64,000 bases of DNA, taken from Actinomyces respiraculi. Lineage in GTDB: Bacteria; Actinomycetota; Actinomycetes; Actinomycetales; Actinomycetaceae. How positions within the stretch are numbered: position 1 is the first letter of the stretch; each line of letters starts with the position of its first letter. The translations under genes and the position numbers were made by a program. Below, piece by piece: positions 55,946-64,000 of the stretch. The stretch spans positions 2,356,001-2,420,000 of the forward strand of contig NZ_CP063989.1 in assembly GCF_014595995.2 (NCBI RefSeq), written 5' to 3'. The notes beneath the pieces were generated by a model. It did not search any database and was not told the DNA's origin. It was given only the letters and a program-made list of their open reading frames with translations.

Positions 55946-56779
55946 TTACTTGCCGACGCCGGCGGTCAGGCCCGCGACCATCTGCCTGCGCCCGAGGGTG
56001 TAGGCGACGATGAGGGGCAGGGCGCTGAGCACGACGGCGGCGAGGATGGCCGGGGTGTCAGAGCTGAACGAGCCCTGGAAGTTCCACAGCGACAGGGGCA
56101 GGACGCGCTTGTTGGCGCTCTGGGTGAGGATAAGGGGGAAGAGGAAGCCGTTCCACACGTTGAGGGCGTCGTAGATGCCCACGGTGACGAGGGCGGGCTT
56201 GCACAGCGGAGCGGCCAGGCGCCACAGCATCTGCCAGTCCGTCGCACCATCGACCTTCATCGACTCGAAGAGCTCCCTGGGCACGTCACGCAGGAAGTTC
56301 GTGAGGATGAGCACCGAGATCGGGATGGCGAAGGCGATGGAGGGCAGGATGATGGCCCAGAGGGAGTCGTACAGACCCATCTGGACGATGAGGTAGTACA
56401 CCGGCACGATCGTCGCCTGGATCGGGATCGCGATGCCCAGCAGGAACATCGCGAAGATCCGGTCCGAGAACCGGGTGCGGCTGCGGACGATGACATACGA
56501 GGCCATGAAGGCGATGACCAGGACCACGGCGACGGTCGCGCCGGTCACGAGGACCGAGTTCGCGAAGTACATCCAGAAGTTGTTCTCGAAAACTGTGATG
56601 TAGGCGCGCAGCGTCGGGTTGCTGGGCAGCGCGAGGGGGTTCTCGATGTAGTAGTCCGCCTGCGAGCGCAGTGAGGTGACGATGATGTAGTAGATCGGGA
56701 CCACTGCCACCAGGAGCCACAGCCAGCCGAGGAGGCCGCCGAGGACATTGGGACGTCGGCCACCCTTCTTCTTGAGCAT
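55946..56779 (-). CDS. Carbohydrate ABC transporter permease, MalG-like (CUT1 system 5)
   Basis: The 277-residue protein has six predicted spans. The EAA loop is divergent: ESMKVDGATDWQMLW near residue 178 replaces EAA with ESM, though the VDGA core is kept. Its ATG shares one base with the MalF-like stop (TGATG). Last gene of the operon. Confidence 0.89.
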   Translation of the reverse strand: MLKKKGGRRPNVLGGLLGWLWLLVAVVPIYYIIVTSLRSQADYYIENPLALPSNPTLRAYITVFENNFWMYFANSVLVTGATVAVVLVIAFMASYVIVRSRTRFSDRIFAMFLLGIAIPIQATIVPVYYLIVQMGLYDSLWAIILPSIAFAIPISVLILTNFLRDVPRELFESMKVDGATDWQMLWRLAAPLCKPALVTVGIYDALNVWNGFLFPLILTQSANKRVLPLSLWNFQGSFSSDTPAILAAVVLSALPLIVAYTLGRRQMVAGLTAGVGK

Positions 56780-57687
56780 CAGTTCGCCCCCTCCATCGTC
56801 GACTCCATCTTGGAGGAGCCCGAGAGCTTGTTGAGCAGGTAGGAGATCGTCAGCCCCACCACCACGAGAAGGACGCCGAGCACGGCGGCGCCGCCCATGT
56901 TGTAGGAGCGGAAGCCGGTGAGGTACATGTCGAGGGCGAGCACACGGGTGGCGTTGCCCGGGCCTCCGGCGGTCATGACGAAGATGAGGTCGAAGTAGGT
57001 CAGCGACCCGACGATCATGAGCGTCGAGGACGTGACGATCGTGTTGCGCAGCTGCGGCAGGGTGATGCGCCAGAAGGTCTGCCACCTGTTGGCGCCGTCG
57101 ATCATGGCTGCCTCGTTGATGGAGACGGGGATCTGGCGCGCAGCGCCCTGGTAGAGCAGTGAGTGGAAGGGCACGAAGCACCACGCGATGACGAACATCA
57201 CCGTGTAGAAGGCCAGTGTCGGGTTGCCGAGGAAGTCCTGCGAGAGCAGGTCGAGCCCGAAGGCCCGCGACATCCCGAAGTTCGGGTCCAGCAGCGCGTT
57301 GAAGGCGATGCCGACCGCCGTCGCCGAGAACAGCAACGGCAGGAAGTACAGGATGGCCTGGACGTTGCGGTAACGCTCATTGCCCGCCATGAACACCCCC
57401 AGCAGGAGCGAGATCGGCGTCTGGATGAGCCAGCACAACAGGGTCATCCCGAGCGTGAGCAGAATGCCGTGCTGGGTGACGTCGTTGCTCAGCATGGCCT
57501 TCCAGTTGTCCAGGCCGACGAAGCTGAGGCCGCCCAGGCCGTCCCAGCTCATGAAGGACAGGACGAAGACCCCGATGAGGGGGACGAGGGCGAACACGCC
57601 GAAGAAGAGCAGCGCGGGTGCCGCGATCCAGGGGCTGGGCCCTGTGCTCAGCCTCCCGCGCTCCTCGACGGAGCCGACCGAGCTCAT
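56779..57687 (-). CDS. Carbohydrate ABC transporter permease, MalF-like (CUT1 system 5)
   Basis: The 302-residue protein has six membrane spans and the loop EAAMIDGANRWQTFW near residue 202. Its ATG at 57687 overlaps the binding-protein stop by four bases (ATGA). Unlike the other binding protein-permease junctions there is no hairpin here, so all three proteins may be made in closer balance. Confidence 0.9.
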   Translation of the reverse strand: MSSVGSVEERGRLSTGPSPWIAAPALLFFGVFALVPLIGVFVLSFMSWDGLGGLSFVGLDNWKAMLSNDVTQHGILLTLGMTLLCWLIQTPISLLLGVFMAGNERYRNVQAILYFLPLLFSATAVGIAFNALLDPNFGMSRAFGLDLLSQDFLGNPTLAFYTVMFVIAWCFVPFHSLLYQGAARQIPVSINEAAMIDGANRWQTFWRITLPQLRNTIVTSSTLMIVGSLTYFDLIFVMTAGGPGNATRVLALDMYLTGFRSYNMGGAAVLGVLLVVVGLTISYLLNKLSGSSKMESTMEGAN

Positions 57688-58982
57688 GCCAGGGCCGCGT
57701 TCATCTTCTGGACGAACTCCTCCGGCGTCTGCTGGAGGAGGAACACCTGAGACAGGTTGGTGAGCAGCTCCTGCGCCTGGGCGGAGGGCAGCGCCTGGTC
57801 CCAGGACATCTGGAAGTTTCCGGCGTTCTTGACGAGGTCGTAGCCGAAGGACAGGTAGTCGGCGTGCTCGGAGGCCCGGATCACCGCCTCGGCGTCGCGC
57901 GACGGCGGGATGGTGCCGCCGTCGACAAGGGCCTTGACATAGCTGTCGTTGTGCAGCTCCTCGTTGAGGTAGGCGATGACGATCTTCTGCGCAGCCTCGT
58001 CCCCGGCGGAGACGGACCAGTAGTTGGCCGGGTTGCCCGTGATGTTGGAGGCGTCGCCGGCGCCACCAGTCACGGCGGGGAAGGTGGCGTAGCCGAGGCT
58101 GTCGGCCGCCATGAAGTCGGGGGCGTCTTTGAGGAAGTTGGCGTAGACCCAGGAACCCTGCAGCAGCATCGCGGCCCTGCCCGTGTGGATGAGGGCGATG
58201 TCGGCGCCGGAGTCGGCGTCGACGGAGCCGTAGGAGTCCCCGAGCCCACCGGCCTTGACCATGTCCTGGATCTTCGTCAGGGCCTCGGCGAAGGCCGGGT
58301 GGGACCATGCTCCCGCCTCGCCCGCCACGACGGCGTTGAAGGCCTCGGGGCCGCCGATGCGGTCCGTGAGGTACTGGATCCACATGAGGTACGGCCACTG
58401 TGAGGCACCGGCCTCGGCGAAGGGGATGTAGCCGGCCTCCTTGAGCACGGGGATGAGGGCCATGACCTCGTCCCAGGTGGTCGGGACTGTGGCGCCGACC
58501 TTCTCGAACACCGGCTTCGAGTAGTAGAGGAGCACGGGCTGGGCGTTGTTGTTCGGCAGGGCGTAGACCTTGCCGTCCACCTTGCCGACCTCGAGGATGG
58601 ACGGGATGATGCGATCCTGCGCGGCGGCCGTGACCTCGGTGAGGTCGATGACCTGGCCGTTGTTGACGTAGTCGAGCAGGGTGCCGCCCGCCCAGTTGTA
58701 CAGCAGGGTAGGGGCGTTGCCAGCGCCGACGGCGGTACGGATCTTCTCCTTGTAGGCGTCGTTGGCGAAGTACTCGGTGGCGATCTGCTGGTCCGCGTGG
58801 GCGGCGTTCCACCGATCGAAGGAGTCGCGGAAGGTCTGCTCGGGACCACCGGTAAGGGCCCAGGCATTGGCACGGCCGCCCGCACCCGGCCGCGAGCCAC
58901 CGCAGGCGGCGAGGGTGGCGGCAAGGCCGAGGGCGAAGACTCCACCGAGGGCGTGGCGTCGGGACATCATGAGTGTGGACAT
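57684..58982 (-). CDS. Sugar-binding lipoprotein of CUT1 ABC transporter 5
   Basis: The 432-residue family 1 binding protein starts MSTLMMSRRHALGG, with lipobox LAAC (Cys27) and a Gly-rich linker. The mature part shows FRDSFDRWNAAHADQQIATE and LLYNWAGGTLLDYV, resembling cellobiose/xylobiose-type binding proteins, though ligand assignment is not safe. GAGAGGAA precedes the ATG at 58982. Divergent LacI gene upstream; convergent GH78 downstream. Confidence 0.9.
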   Translation of the reverse strand: MSTLMMSRRHALGGVFALGLAATLAACGGSRPGAGGRANAWALTGGPEQTFRDSFDRWNAAHADQQIATEYFANDAYKEKIRTAVGAGNAPTLLYNWAGGTLLDYVNNGQVIDLTEVTAAAQDRIIPSILEVGKVDGKVYALPNNNAQPVLLYYSKPVFEKVGATVPTTWDEVMALIPVLKEAGYIPFAEAGASQWPYLMWIQYLTDRIGGPEAFNAVVAGEAGAWSHPAFAEALTKIQDMVKAGGLGDSYGSVDADSGADIALIHTGRAAMLLQGSWVYANFLKDAPDFMAADSLGYATFPAVTGGAGDASNITGNPANYWSVSAGDEAAQKIVIAYLNEELHNDSYVKALVDGGTIPPSRDAEAVIRASEHADYLSFGYDLVKNAGNFQMSWDQALPSAQAQELLTNLSQVFLLQQTPEEFVQKMNAALA

Positions 58983-59286
58983 GGGGGTTCCTCTCAGATC
59001 CGGCCCTGCACAGGGCCTGTGCTCGACGACGGCGTCGGACACGTTGGGGGCACTGCTGAACGGCTAGGTTGACGAAAACTTTCATTGTTCTCTTCGATAT
59101 CTGAAAATGTATCACCGTAAAACATCTGTTGACACGGGACTTTCGGTCACGATCGGATCACATTGCGCAGCGCACGACGAAAATTCATGCAAGTTAATGC
59201 AGACTGATGGCGCACAGAGCCACGCCGCTGACGCTCACCCGTCCCCGCACGCTCAGTGCCCACACCGGCCCCACAAGGAGCACCCC
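58983..59286. promoter_or_regulatory. Divergent promoter region of CUT1 system 5 and its LacI regulator
   Basis: The middle (59065-59200) is AT-rich. TTGACA at 59129-59134 with TCGGAT 18 bp later is a candidate plus-strand promoter for the LacI gene. GAAAACTTTC at 59074-59083 is a dyad with GAAA/TTTC arms, and GACGAAAA recurs at 59071 and 59176. These are candidate operators for the divergent regulator. Confidence 0.45.
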
Positions 59287-60378
59287 ATGGCACGTCCGCG
59301 CTCCTGCGCGCCCACGCAGACCACCATCGCCGAGGCTGTCGGCGTCTCCGTGCCCACCGTCTCCAAGGCCCTGAGGGATGACCCCACCATCTCCAAGCGC
59401 ACCCGCGCCCTCGTGCACGCGACCGCCTCGCGCCTGGGCTACACGTCCCCGGCCTCATCGGCCTCCAGCGGCGCCACCAGCAGCCCCTCCCCCGACACCG
59501 CCCCCACCCCACACACCCGGCACCGCGTCTCCATCGTCTGCGACACGATCAACAACGCCTACACGGGCGAGCTCCTCGCGGGCATGCTCGCCGCCGCGCG
59601 CACCCTGGACGTCATCCTGCAGATCGACCACCTGGGGGTGGCCGCTGACGTCCTTGACGACGAGGACAGTGCCGAGCAGGCCGCCAGCGCTCTCGCCCGG
59701 CTGGCCACCGGGAACGCCGACGCCCTCATCCTCGTCACCACCCCCGTCGACAGCCGGACTCTCGAGCGCAGCCTCGAGCGGGGTCAGCCGATCCTGGCCA
59801 TCGACCCCGCCACCACGCCACCAGCGGGCCTCGTCACCCTCGCAGCCACCAACTGGCGCGGCGGGGTCCAGGCCACCGAGCACCTCATCGGGCTGGGGCA
59901 CCGACGCATCGGTGTCATCTGCGGGCCACAGCGGTCCCTGCCGACCATCGAGCGCCTCGCCGGTTTTCGTCACGCCTGCTCCGCCGCCGACATCGAGCCC
60001 GACGACTCCCTCATCCTGCCCGGCCGCTACGACTACGAGAGCGGCCTCGAGGCCGGCGGTGCCCTGCTCGACCTGGCCGAGCCTCCCACCGCCATCTTCG
60101 CCATGAACGACGTCATCGCCGTCGGAGTCCTCGAAGCCGCCCGTCGGCGCAACGTCCATGTGCCCGAGGACCTGTCCGTCATCGGCTTCGACGACACCTC
60201 GGTCGCCCGCATGAGCTCGCCGCGCCTGACCGTCATCCGCCAGCCCCTGCACGAGATCGGCTCGGAGGCGGTGCACGCCGTCGTGCGGGCACTCGGACGC
60301 GGGAGAGTGAGCGGCAGCCCCATCGAGATGCAGACCTCTCTCGTCACACGCTCCTCGACGGCGCCCGCCCCCCGCTGA
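59287..60378 (+). CDS. LacI-family transcriptional regulator (CUT1 system 5)
   Basis: The 363-residue protein has the HTH TTIAEAVGVSVPTVSKALRD (residues 12-31), an Ala/Ser/Pro-rich linker of about 25 residues in place of a clear hinge helix, and a sensor domain starting RVSIVCDTINNAYTGEL. The long linker between DNA-binding and sensor domains is unusual. The ATG at 59287 has AAGGAG upstream. Divergent from CUT1 system 5 and convergent with the xylose operon. Confidence 0.89.
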   Translation: MARPRSCAPTQTTIAEAVGVSVPTVSKALRDDPTISKRTRALVHATASRLGYTSPASSASSGATSSPSPDTAPTPHTRHRVSIVCDTINNAYTGELLAGMLAAARTLDVILQIDHLGVAADVLDDEDSAEQAASALARLATGNADALILVTTPVDSRTLERSLERGQPILAIDPATTPPAGLVTLAATNWRGGVQATEHLIGLGHRRIGVICGPQRSLPTIERLAGFRHACSAADIEPDDSLILPGRYDYESGLEAGGALLDLAEPPTAIFAMNDVIAVGVLEAARRRNVHVPEDLSVIGFDDTSVARMSSPRLTVIRQPLHEIGSEAVHAVVRALGRGRVSGSPIEMQTSLVTRSSTAPAPR

Positions 60379-60461
60379 CGGCATCGCTTTCCGACGGCGG
60401 GCGCGGGGCACTGAGGTCACGCAACGGGGCCGGGCGGGCGGGCGAGGAGCCGGTAACCCAC

Positions 60462-61499
60462 TCAGCGGCCCGGGTGGACCATGGACTTGAGCGTCGTCGG
60501 CGCGGGCCCGCAACTCAGCGGCGTCTCGGCCTCATCGAGGCCGTAGTGGTCGGTGGCCAAACGGTCAAGATCCACCTTGCCTGAGGCCACCAGTTCAATA
60601 GCGGTGGGCCAGGTGTTGTTGTACCGGAAGATGCCGGTGACGTTGACCTCGTGGCTCGTGATGTAGGAGACCGGCAGGAGCATGTCGTCGTCGCCCATGC
60701 CGATGATGACGGCCGAGCCCCCGGCCTTGACTCGCTTGATGCCGTCCACCACCGCTGTGGTGACGCCGGTGGCGTCGAAGAAGGCCTCGAAGACCCGGCC
60801 GTTGAGCTCCGCGGCGCCGGGCGCGTGGGCCTCGGTGGCGCCGACCTCGACCGCCATCCGACGGCGCGCCTCAACCGGGTCGGTGACGACGACCTGCGAG
60901 GCTCCGTAGGCCCTGGCGACCTGGGCGACGACGACCCCGATCGGGCCGGCGCCGGCGATGAGGACCGTGGTGCCGACCGTGAGCCTGGCCTTGCGGGCCG
61001 AGGCGATGGCGACGCTGAGCGGCTCGAGCAGGGCGCCGGCGTCGAAGGACATGGAGTCGGGGATCTCGTGGGCGAAATCGTCCTGGATGAGGGCGTACTC
61101 GCTGAAGCAGCCGTCGATGGGCGGGGTGGCGTAGAACTCGATGTGTGGGCAGAGGTTGTACTCGCCGCGCTTGCAGAACTCGCACACGCGGCACGAGCGC
61201 TGCGGCTCAATGGACACGCGCCGTCCCACGCGAGCCGGCTCAACGTCGGAGCCGACGGCGACGATGGTGCCGGCGGCCTCGTGCCCGAGGACCATCGGCT
61301 TCTCGACGACGAAGTCACCGATCCGCCCGTGCTGGTAGTAGTGGATGTCGGAGCCGCACACGCCGACGGACTCGATCTTCACCAGGACCTGGTCCGGGTC
61401 GGGGACGGGGACCGGACGCCGCTGAATCTCAACGGTCCCGGCGCGCAGGAGGACCTGGGCGCGCATGGTGGCGGGGCGCTGCTCGGCTGTGGTGGTCAT
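60462..61499 (-). CDS. Zinc-dependent polyol dehydrogenase (xylitol/sorbitol dehydrogenase type)
   Basis: The 345-residue medium-chain dehydrogenase has catalytic-zinc residues Cys48 (GVCGSDIHYY) and His73-Glu74 (GHEAAG), and the four structural-zinc cysteines 103, 106, 109 and 117. The NAD site is LIAGAGPIGVVVAQ near residue 170. It belongs to the L-iditol/xylitol dehydrogenase group that oxidises xylitol or sorbitol to the ketose. Lying after xylA and xylB, it probably makes D-xylulose from xylitol. Start at 61499 with GAGAGGAA upstream. Confidence 0.88.
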   Translation of the reverse strand: MTTTAEQRPATMRAQVLLRAGTVEIQRRPVPVPDPDQVLVKIESVGVCGSDIHYYQHGRIGDFVVEKPMVLGHEAAGTIVAVGSDVEPARVGRRVSIEPQRSCRVCEFCKRGEYNLCPHIEFYATPPIDGCFSEYALIQDDFAHEIPDSMSFDAGALLEPLSVAIASARKARLTVGTTVLIAGAGPIGVVVAQVARAYGASQVVVTDPVEARRRMAVEVGATEAHAPGAAELNGRVFEAFFDATGVTTAVVDGIKRVKAGGSAVIIGMGDDDMLLPVSYITSHEVNVTGIFRYNNTWPTAIELVASGKVDLDRLATDHYGLDEAETPLSCGPAPTTLKSMVHPGR

Positions 61500-61528
61500 G
61501 AGGTTCCTCTCCGGTCGTGGCGAGCCTG

Positions 61529-62995
61529 TCAGGCGTGCTGGGCGAGGACGGCGGCGGCAGCGGCGTCGTAGGCGGCGCGCACCTGGGGCTGGGGCTCGGC
61601 GACCAGGTGCTCGACGTCGGCCAGCTCCCACACCGGCGGCTCCTCGCCCCCCGCGAGAACCCAGGCGGCCTGCTTGGCGGCGCCGTCGGCCACGTACTCC
61701 CCCGGCTCGGGCACGTCCACCGGGACGCCGAGAACGGCGGGGGCGAGGGTCCTGGCGCTGACCCACTTGACGCCCCCGCCCACAAGGGCGACCTCGGCGA
61801 CGTCGACGCCCTGTGCCCGCACCGCGTCCACGCAGGCGCCCATGAGGCACAGCAGCCCCTCGACGGCGGCGCGCGCGTAGTTGCCGGGGGTGAGGTTCGC
61901 CAGCGTCATGCCTGTAAGGGTGCCGGTGGCCCCGGGCAGGTTGGGGGTGCGCTCGCCCTCGAGGTAGGGCACGTGGACGAGACCGCCCGCACCGGGCTCG
62001 GCGGCCAGGGCGATCTCGTCGAACTCGGCGTAGGTCACGCCCAGGACCTTCTTGGCGGCGTCGAGCACGCGGGCGCCGTTGAGGGTGCAGGCCAGCGGCA
62101 GGAAGGCCCCGGTGGCGTCCGCGAAGCCGGTGACGAGCCCGGAGGCGTCATGGGTGGGGGTGGCCGAGACGGCGGCGACGACGCCACTCGTGCCCAGGGA
62201 GACGCTCGTCTGTCCGGGGCGCAGGCCCAGCCCGAGCGCGGCGCCGGCGTTGTCGCCGCAGCCGGGGCCCAGCGCCAGGTGGGACAGGTCGCGTCCGAGC
62301 ACGTCGTGCCCGCCCCGCAGGGCGACCTCGTGGGGGCCGACGACGCGGGGCAGAACGATGGCCTCGGCCTCCTCCCGGCTCAGGCGCAGCGCGAGGGCGA
62401 GCAGGTCACGGCGGTAGGTGTTGGTCACCGCGTCGAAGTAGCCGGTGCCGGAGGCATCGGAGCGGTCGGTGGTGAGAGTCCTCATCGAGGTCGCGCCGGA
62501 CAGCTTCCAGGTGAGCCAGTCGTGCGGAAGGCACACGGCGGCGATGCGGGCGGCATTGTCGGGCTCGTGGTCCGCGAGCCAGCGCAGCTTGGTGATGGTG
62601 AGGGAGGCGACGAGGACACTGCCGACGGCGTCGGCCCAGGCCCGGCGGCCGACCGCCTCGTCGCCGTGGCCGAGCTCGTGGATGAGGTCGCGGGCGGCCT
62701 GGGCGGAACGGGTGTCGTTCCACAGCAGGGCGGGGCGGATGACCTCGCCGTCGGCGTCGAGCAGGACCATGCCGTGCTGCTGGCCGCCCACGCTCAGGGC
62801 GGCGACGTCGTCGAGGCCGCCGACGGCGTCGACAACCTCCCCCAGGGCGCGCCACCACTCGTCGGGGTGGACCTCGGTGCCCTCGGGGTGGGAGGCCTTG
62901 GCCTCGCGCACGAGGGCGCCGGTGGCGGCGTCGCGGATGACGATCTTGCAGGACTGGGTCGAGGAGTCGACGCCGGCGACGAGGGTAGCGCTCAT
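61529..62995 (-). CDS. xylB: Xylulokinase (FGGY family)
   Basis: The 488-residue kinase phosphorylates D-xylulose to xylulose-5-phosphate. The N-terminal phosphate loop is [26 protein letters not shown] and the FGGY signature region ([11 protein letters not shown]) follow; the C-terminal adenosine motif is ALVGGGVKW. The ATG at 62995 has AAAGGAAG upstream. It is the middle gene of the xylA-xylB-dehydrogenase operon. FGGY kinases vary in specificity, but context strongly favours xylulose. Confidence 0.93.
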   Translation of the reverse strand: MSATLVAGVDSSTQSCKIVIRDAATGALVREAKASHPEGTEVHPDEWWRALGEVVDAVGGLDDVAALSVGGQQHGMVLLDADGEVIRPALLWNDTRSAQAARDLIHELGHGDEAVGRRAWADAVGSVLVASLTITKLRWLADHEPDNAARIAAVCLPHDWLTWKLSGATSMRTLTTDRSDASGTGYFDAVTNTYRRDLLALALRLSREEAEAIVLPRVVGPHEVALRGGHDVLGRDLSHLALGPGCGDNAGAALGLGLRPGQTSVSLGTSGVVAAVSATPTHDASGLVTGFADATGAFLPLACTLNGARVLDAAKKVLGVTYAEFDEIALAAEPGAGGLVHVPYLEGERTPNLPGATGTLTGMTLANLTPGNYARAAVEGLLCLMGACVDAVRAQGVDVAEVALVGGGVKWVSARTLAPAVLGVPVDVPEPGEYVADGAAKQAAWVLAGGEEPPVWELADVEHLVAEPQPQVRAAYDAAAAAVLAQHA

Positions 62996-63040
62996 ACGTG
63001 GCTTCCTTTCAGTCGATGTCAGTCGGCTTTCCACCGATTG

Positions 63041-64000
63041 TCAGCCGATAAGGTGCATGACGGCCTTTTGGTAGAGGTCGACGTAGTGGTAGTCGCGGGC
63101 GGCGGCGGCCTCGGTATCGAAGTCCTCGTAGGCGGAGCGGTCGGCCACGAAGTCCTCCAGCGACTCGCCCTCGGCGAGGGTGGGCTCGCCCAGCTCGTAG
63201 ATGCCGGACAGCCTCAGGGCCTCCTGAACCTCGGGGTCGGCGCGGAAGGCCTTGGCCTTCTCGGCGAGCTGGAGCCACATCTCCATGTTGGCGGCGGCGG
63301 ACTCCCACACGCCGTCCATGCCGTCGGTGCGCGAGGGCTTGTAGTCGAAGTGGATCGGGCCGTCGTAGCGCGGGCCACCGTTGGGGAAGCCGTTGACGAT
63401 GAGGTCGGCGGTGAAGAAGGCACTGAGCAGGTCGCCGTGGCCGAAGACGAGGTCCTGGTCGTACTTCAGGCCCTTCTGGCCGTTGAGGTCGATGTGGAAG
63501 AGCTTGCCGGCGTTGAGGGCCTGGGCGATGCCGTGGGTGTAGTTGAGGCCCGCCATCTGCTCGTGGCCGACCTCGGGATTGAGGCCGACGACGTCGCCGT
63601 TGTCGAGCTCGGCGATGAGGGCGAGGGCGTGGCCGACGGTGGGCAGGAAGATGTCGCCGCGGGGCTCGTTGGGCTTGGGCTCGAGGCCGATCCTGAGGTT
63701 GTAGCCCTTGTCCTTGATGTACTGGGCGACGGTGTCCAGGCCCTCCTTGTAGCGCTCCATGGCCGCGTTGACATCCTTGGAGGAGTCGTACTCGGCGCCC
63801 TCGCGCCCGCCCCACATGACGAAGGTCGTGGCGCCGAGCTCGGCGGCGAGGTCGACGTTGCGCAGGAGCTTGCGCAGGCCGAAGCGGCGGATGGAGCGGT
63901 CGTTGTTGGTCAGCCCGCCGTCCTTGAAAATCGGGTGGGTGAAGGTGTTGGTGGTGACCATCTCGATGGTCAGGCCGGTGGCGTCGCAGGTGTCCTTGAG
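63041..64000 (-). CDS. xylA: Xylose isomerase, C-terminal part
   Basis: The last 319 residues of a class I (actinobacterial-type) xylose isomerase are present; the N-terminus lies beyond the right edge. Metal and substrate residues are visible in [43 protein letters not shown] and [15 protein letters not shown]. It converts D-xylose to D-xylulose in the cytoplasm. It is the first visible gene of the xylose operon, 45 bases before xylB. Confidence 0.95.
   Translation of the reverse strand, partial: LKDTCDATGLTIEMVTTNTFTHPIFKDGGLTNNDRSIRRFGLRKLLRNVDLAAELGATTFVMWGGREGAEYDSSKDVNAAMERYKEGLDTVAQYIKDKGYNLRIGLEPKPNEPRGDIFLPTVGHALALIAELDNGDVVGLNPEVGHEQMAGLNYTHGIAQALNAGKLFHIDLNGQKGLKYDQDLVFGHGDLLSAFFTADLIVNGFPNGGPRYDGPIHFDYKPSRTDGMDGVWESAAANMEMWLQLAEKAKAFRADPEVQEALRLSGIYELGEPTLAEGESLEDFVADRSAYEDFDTEAAAARDYHYVDLYQKAVMHLIG

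Noticed and set aside
56779..59115. An apparent 778-residue protein joining binding protein 5 and its permease
   Set aside because: The upstream part is another frame of the binding-protein gene; both genes have proper starts and an ATGA overlap.

Overview
The window is chromosomal DNA from a high-GC Gram-positive bacterium. The tRNA-Trp/secE/nusG junction, a BldC-like regulator beside the 32-residue ribosomal protein bS22, Tat/lipoprotein-type solute-binding proteins, ATPase-less sugar ABC operons and very strong G/C third-codon-position bias together suggest an Actinomycetaceae member (Actinomyces/Schaalia-like). That placement is inference; no 16S gene is present.

Left part (1-14,900) is mostly housekeeping. 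It holds the 5' end of nusG, secE, tRNA-Trp, a DUF4862 protein, a class I aminotransferase, an APH-fold phosphotransferase, adenosine deaminase translationally coupled to a LacI regulator, an organophosphate antiporter coupled to an inositol-monophosphatase-type phosphatase, murB, bS22 with a BldC-like HTH protein, a KtrB/TrkH-KtrA potassium system, and a small islet with DUF2283 and DUF6941-like genes.

The rest (14,900-64,000) is a dense island for plant-type oligosaccharides. It contains: (a) a CUT1 ABC transporter with a GH2 beta-galactosidase; (b) a second CUT1 transporter with a divergent LacI gene; (c) a GH120 beta-xylosidase next to a complete CUT2 (ChvE/MmsA/MmsB-type) monosaccharide transporter; (d) a same-strand run from 46.2 kb down to 32.4 kb with GH51 arabinofuranosidase, a GH1 enzyme, a secreted beta-propeller/CBM/ricin protein, two CUT1 transporters, aldose 1-epimerase and a LacI regulator; (e) two overlapping LacI genes and L-arabinose isomerase; (f) an MFS transporter, a nucleoside-hydrolase-like protein and a GH78 rhamnosidase; (g) another CUT1 transporter with a divergent LacI gene; (h) a xylA-xylB-polyol dehydrogenase operon, cut by the window end.

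The genes fit one logic. One secreted protein acts outside; oligosaccharides enter through five CUT1 systems that all lack their own ATPase in the window; cytoplasmic GH2, GH1, GH51, GH120 and GH78 enzymes release galactose, arabinose, xylose and rhamnose; AraA, XylA, XylB and the dehydrogenase feed the pentose phosphate pathway. araB, araD and the rhamnose catabolic genes are not in view. Six LacI-family regulators and several CG-centred palindromes placed between -35 and -10 elements point to layered repression. I see no insertion sequence, prophage, CRISPR array, defence system or rRNA gene. The most unusual things are regulatory: strong hairpins after binding-protein genes, helically phased direct repeats, a G-quadruplex motif, and a lipoprotein leader shared by two unrelated binding proteins.
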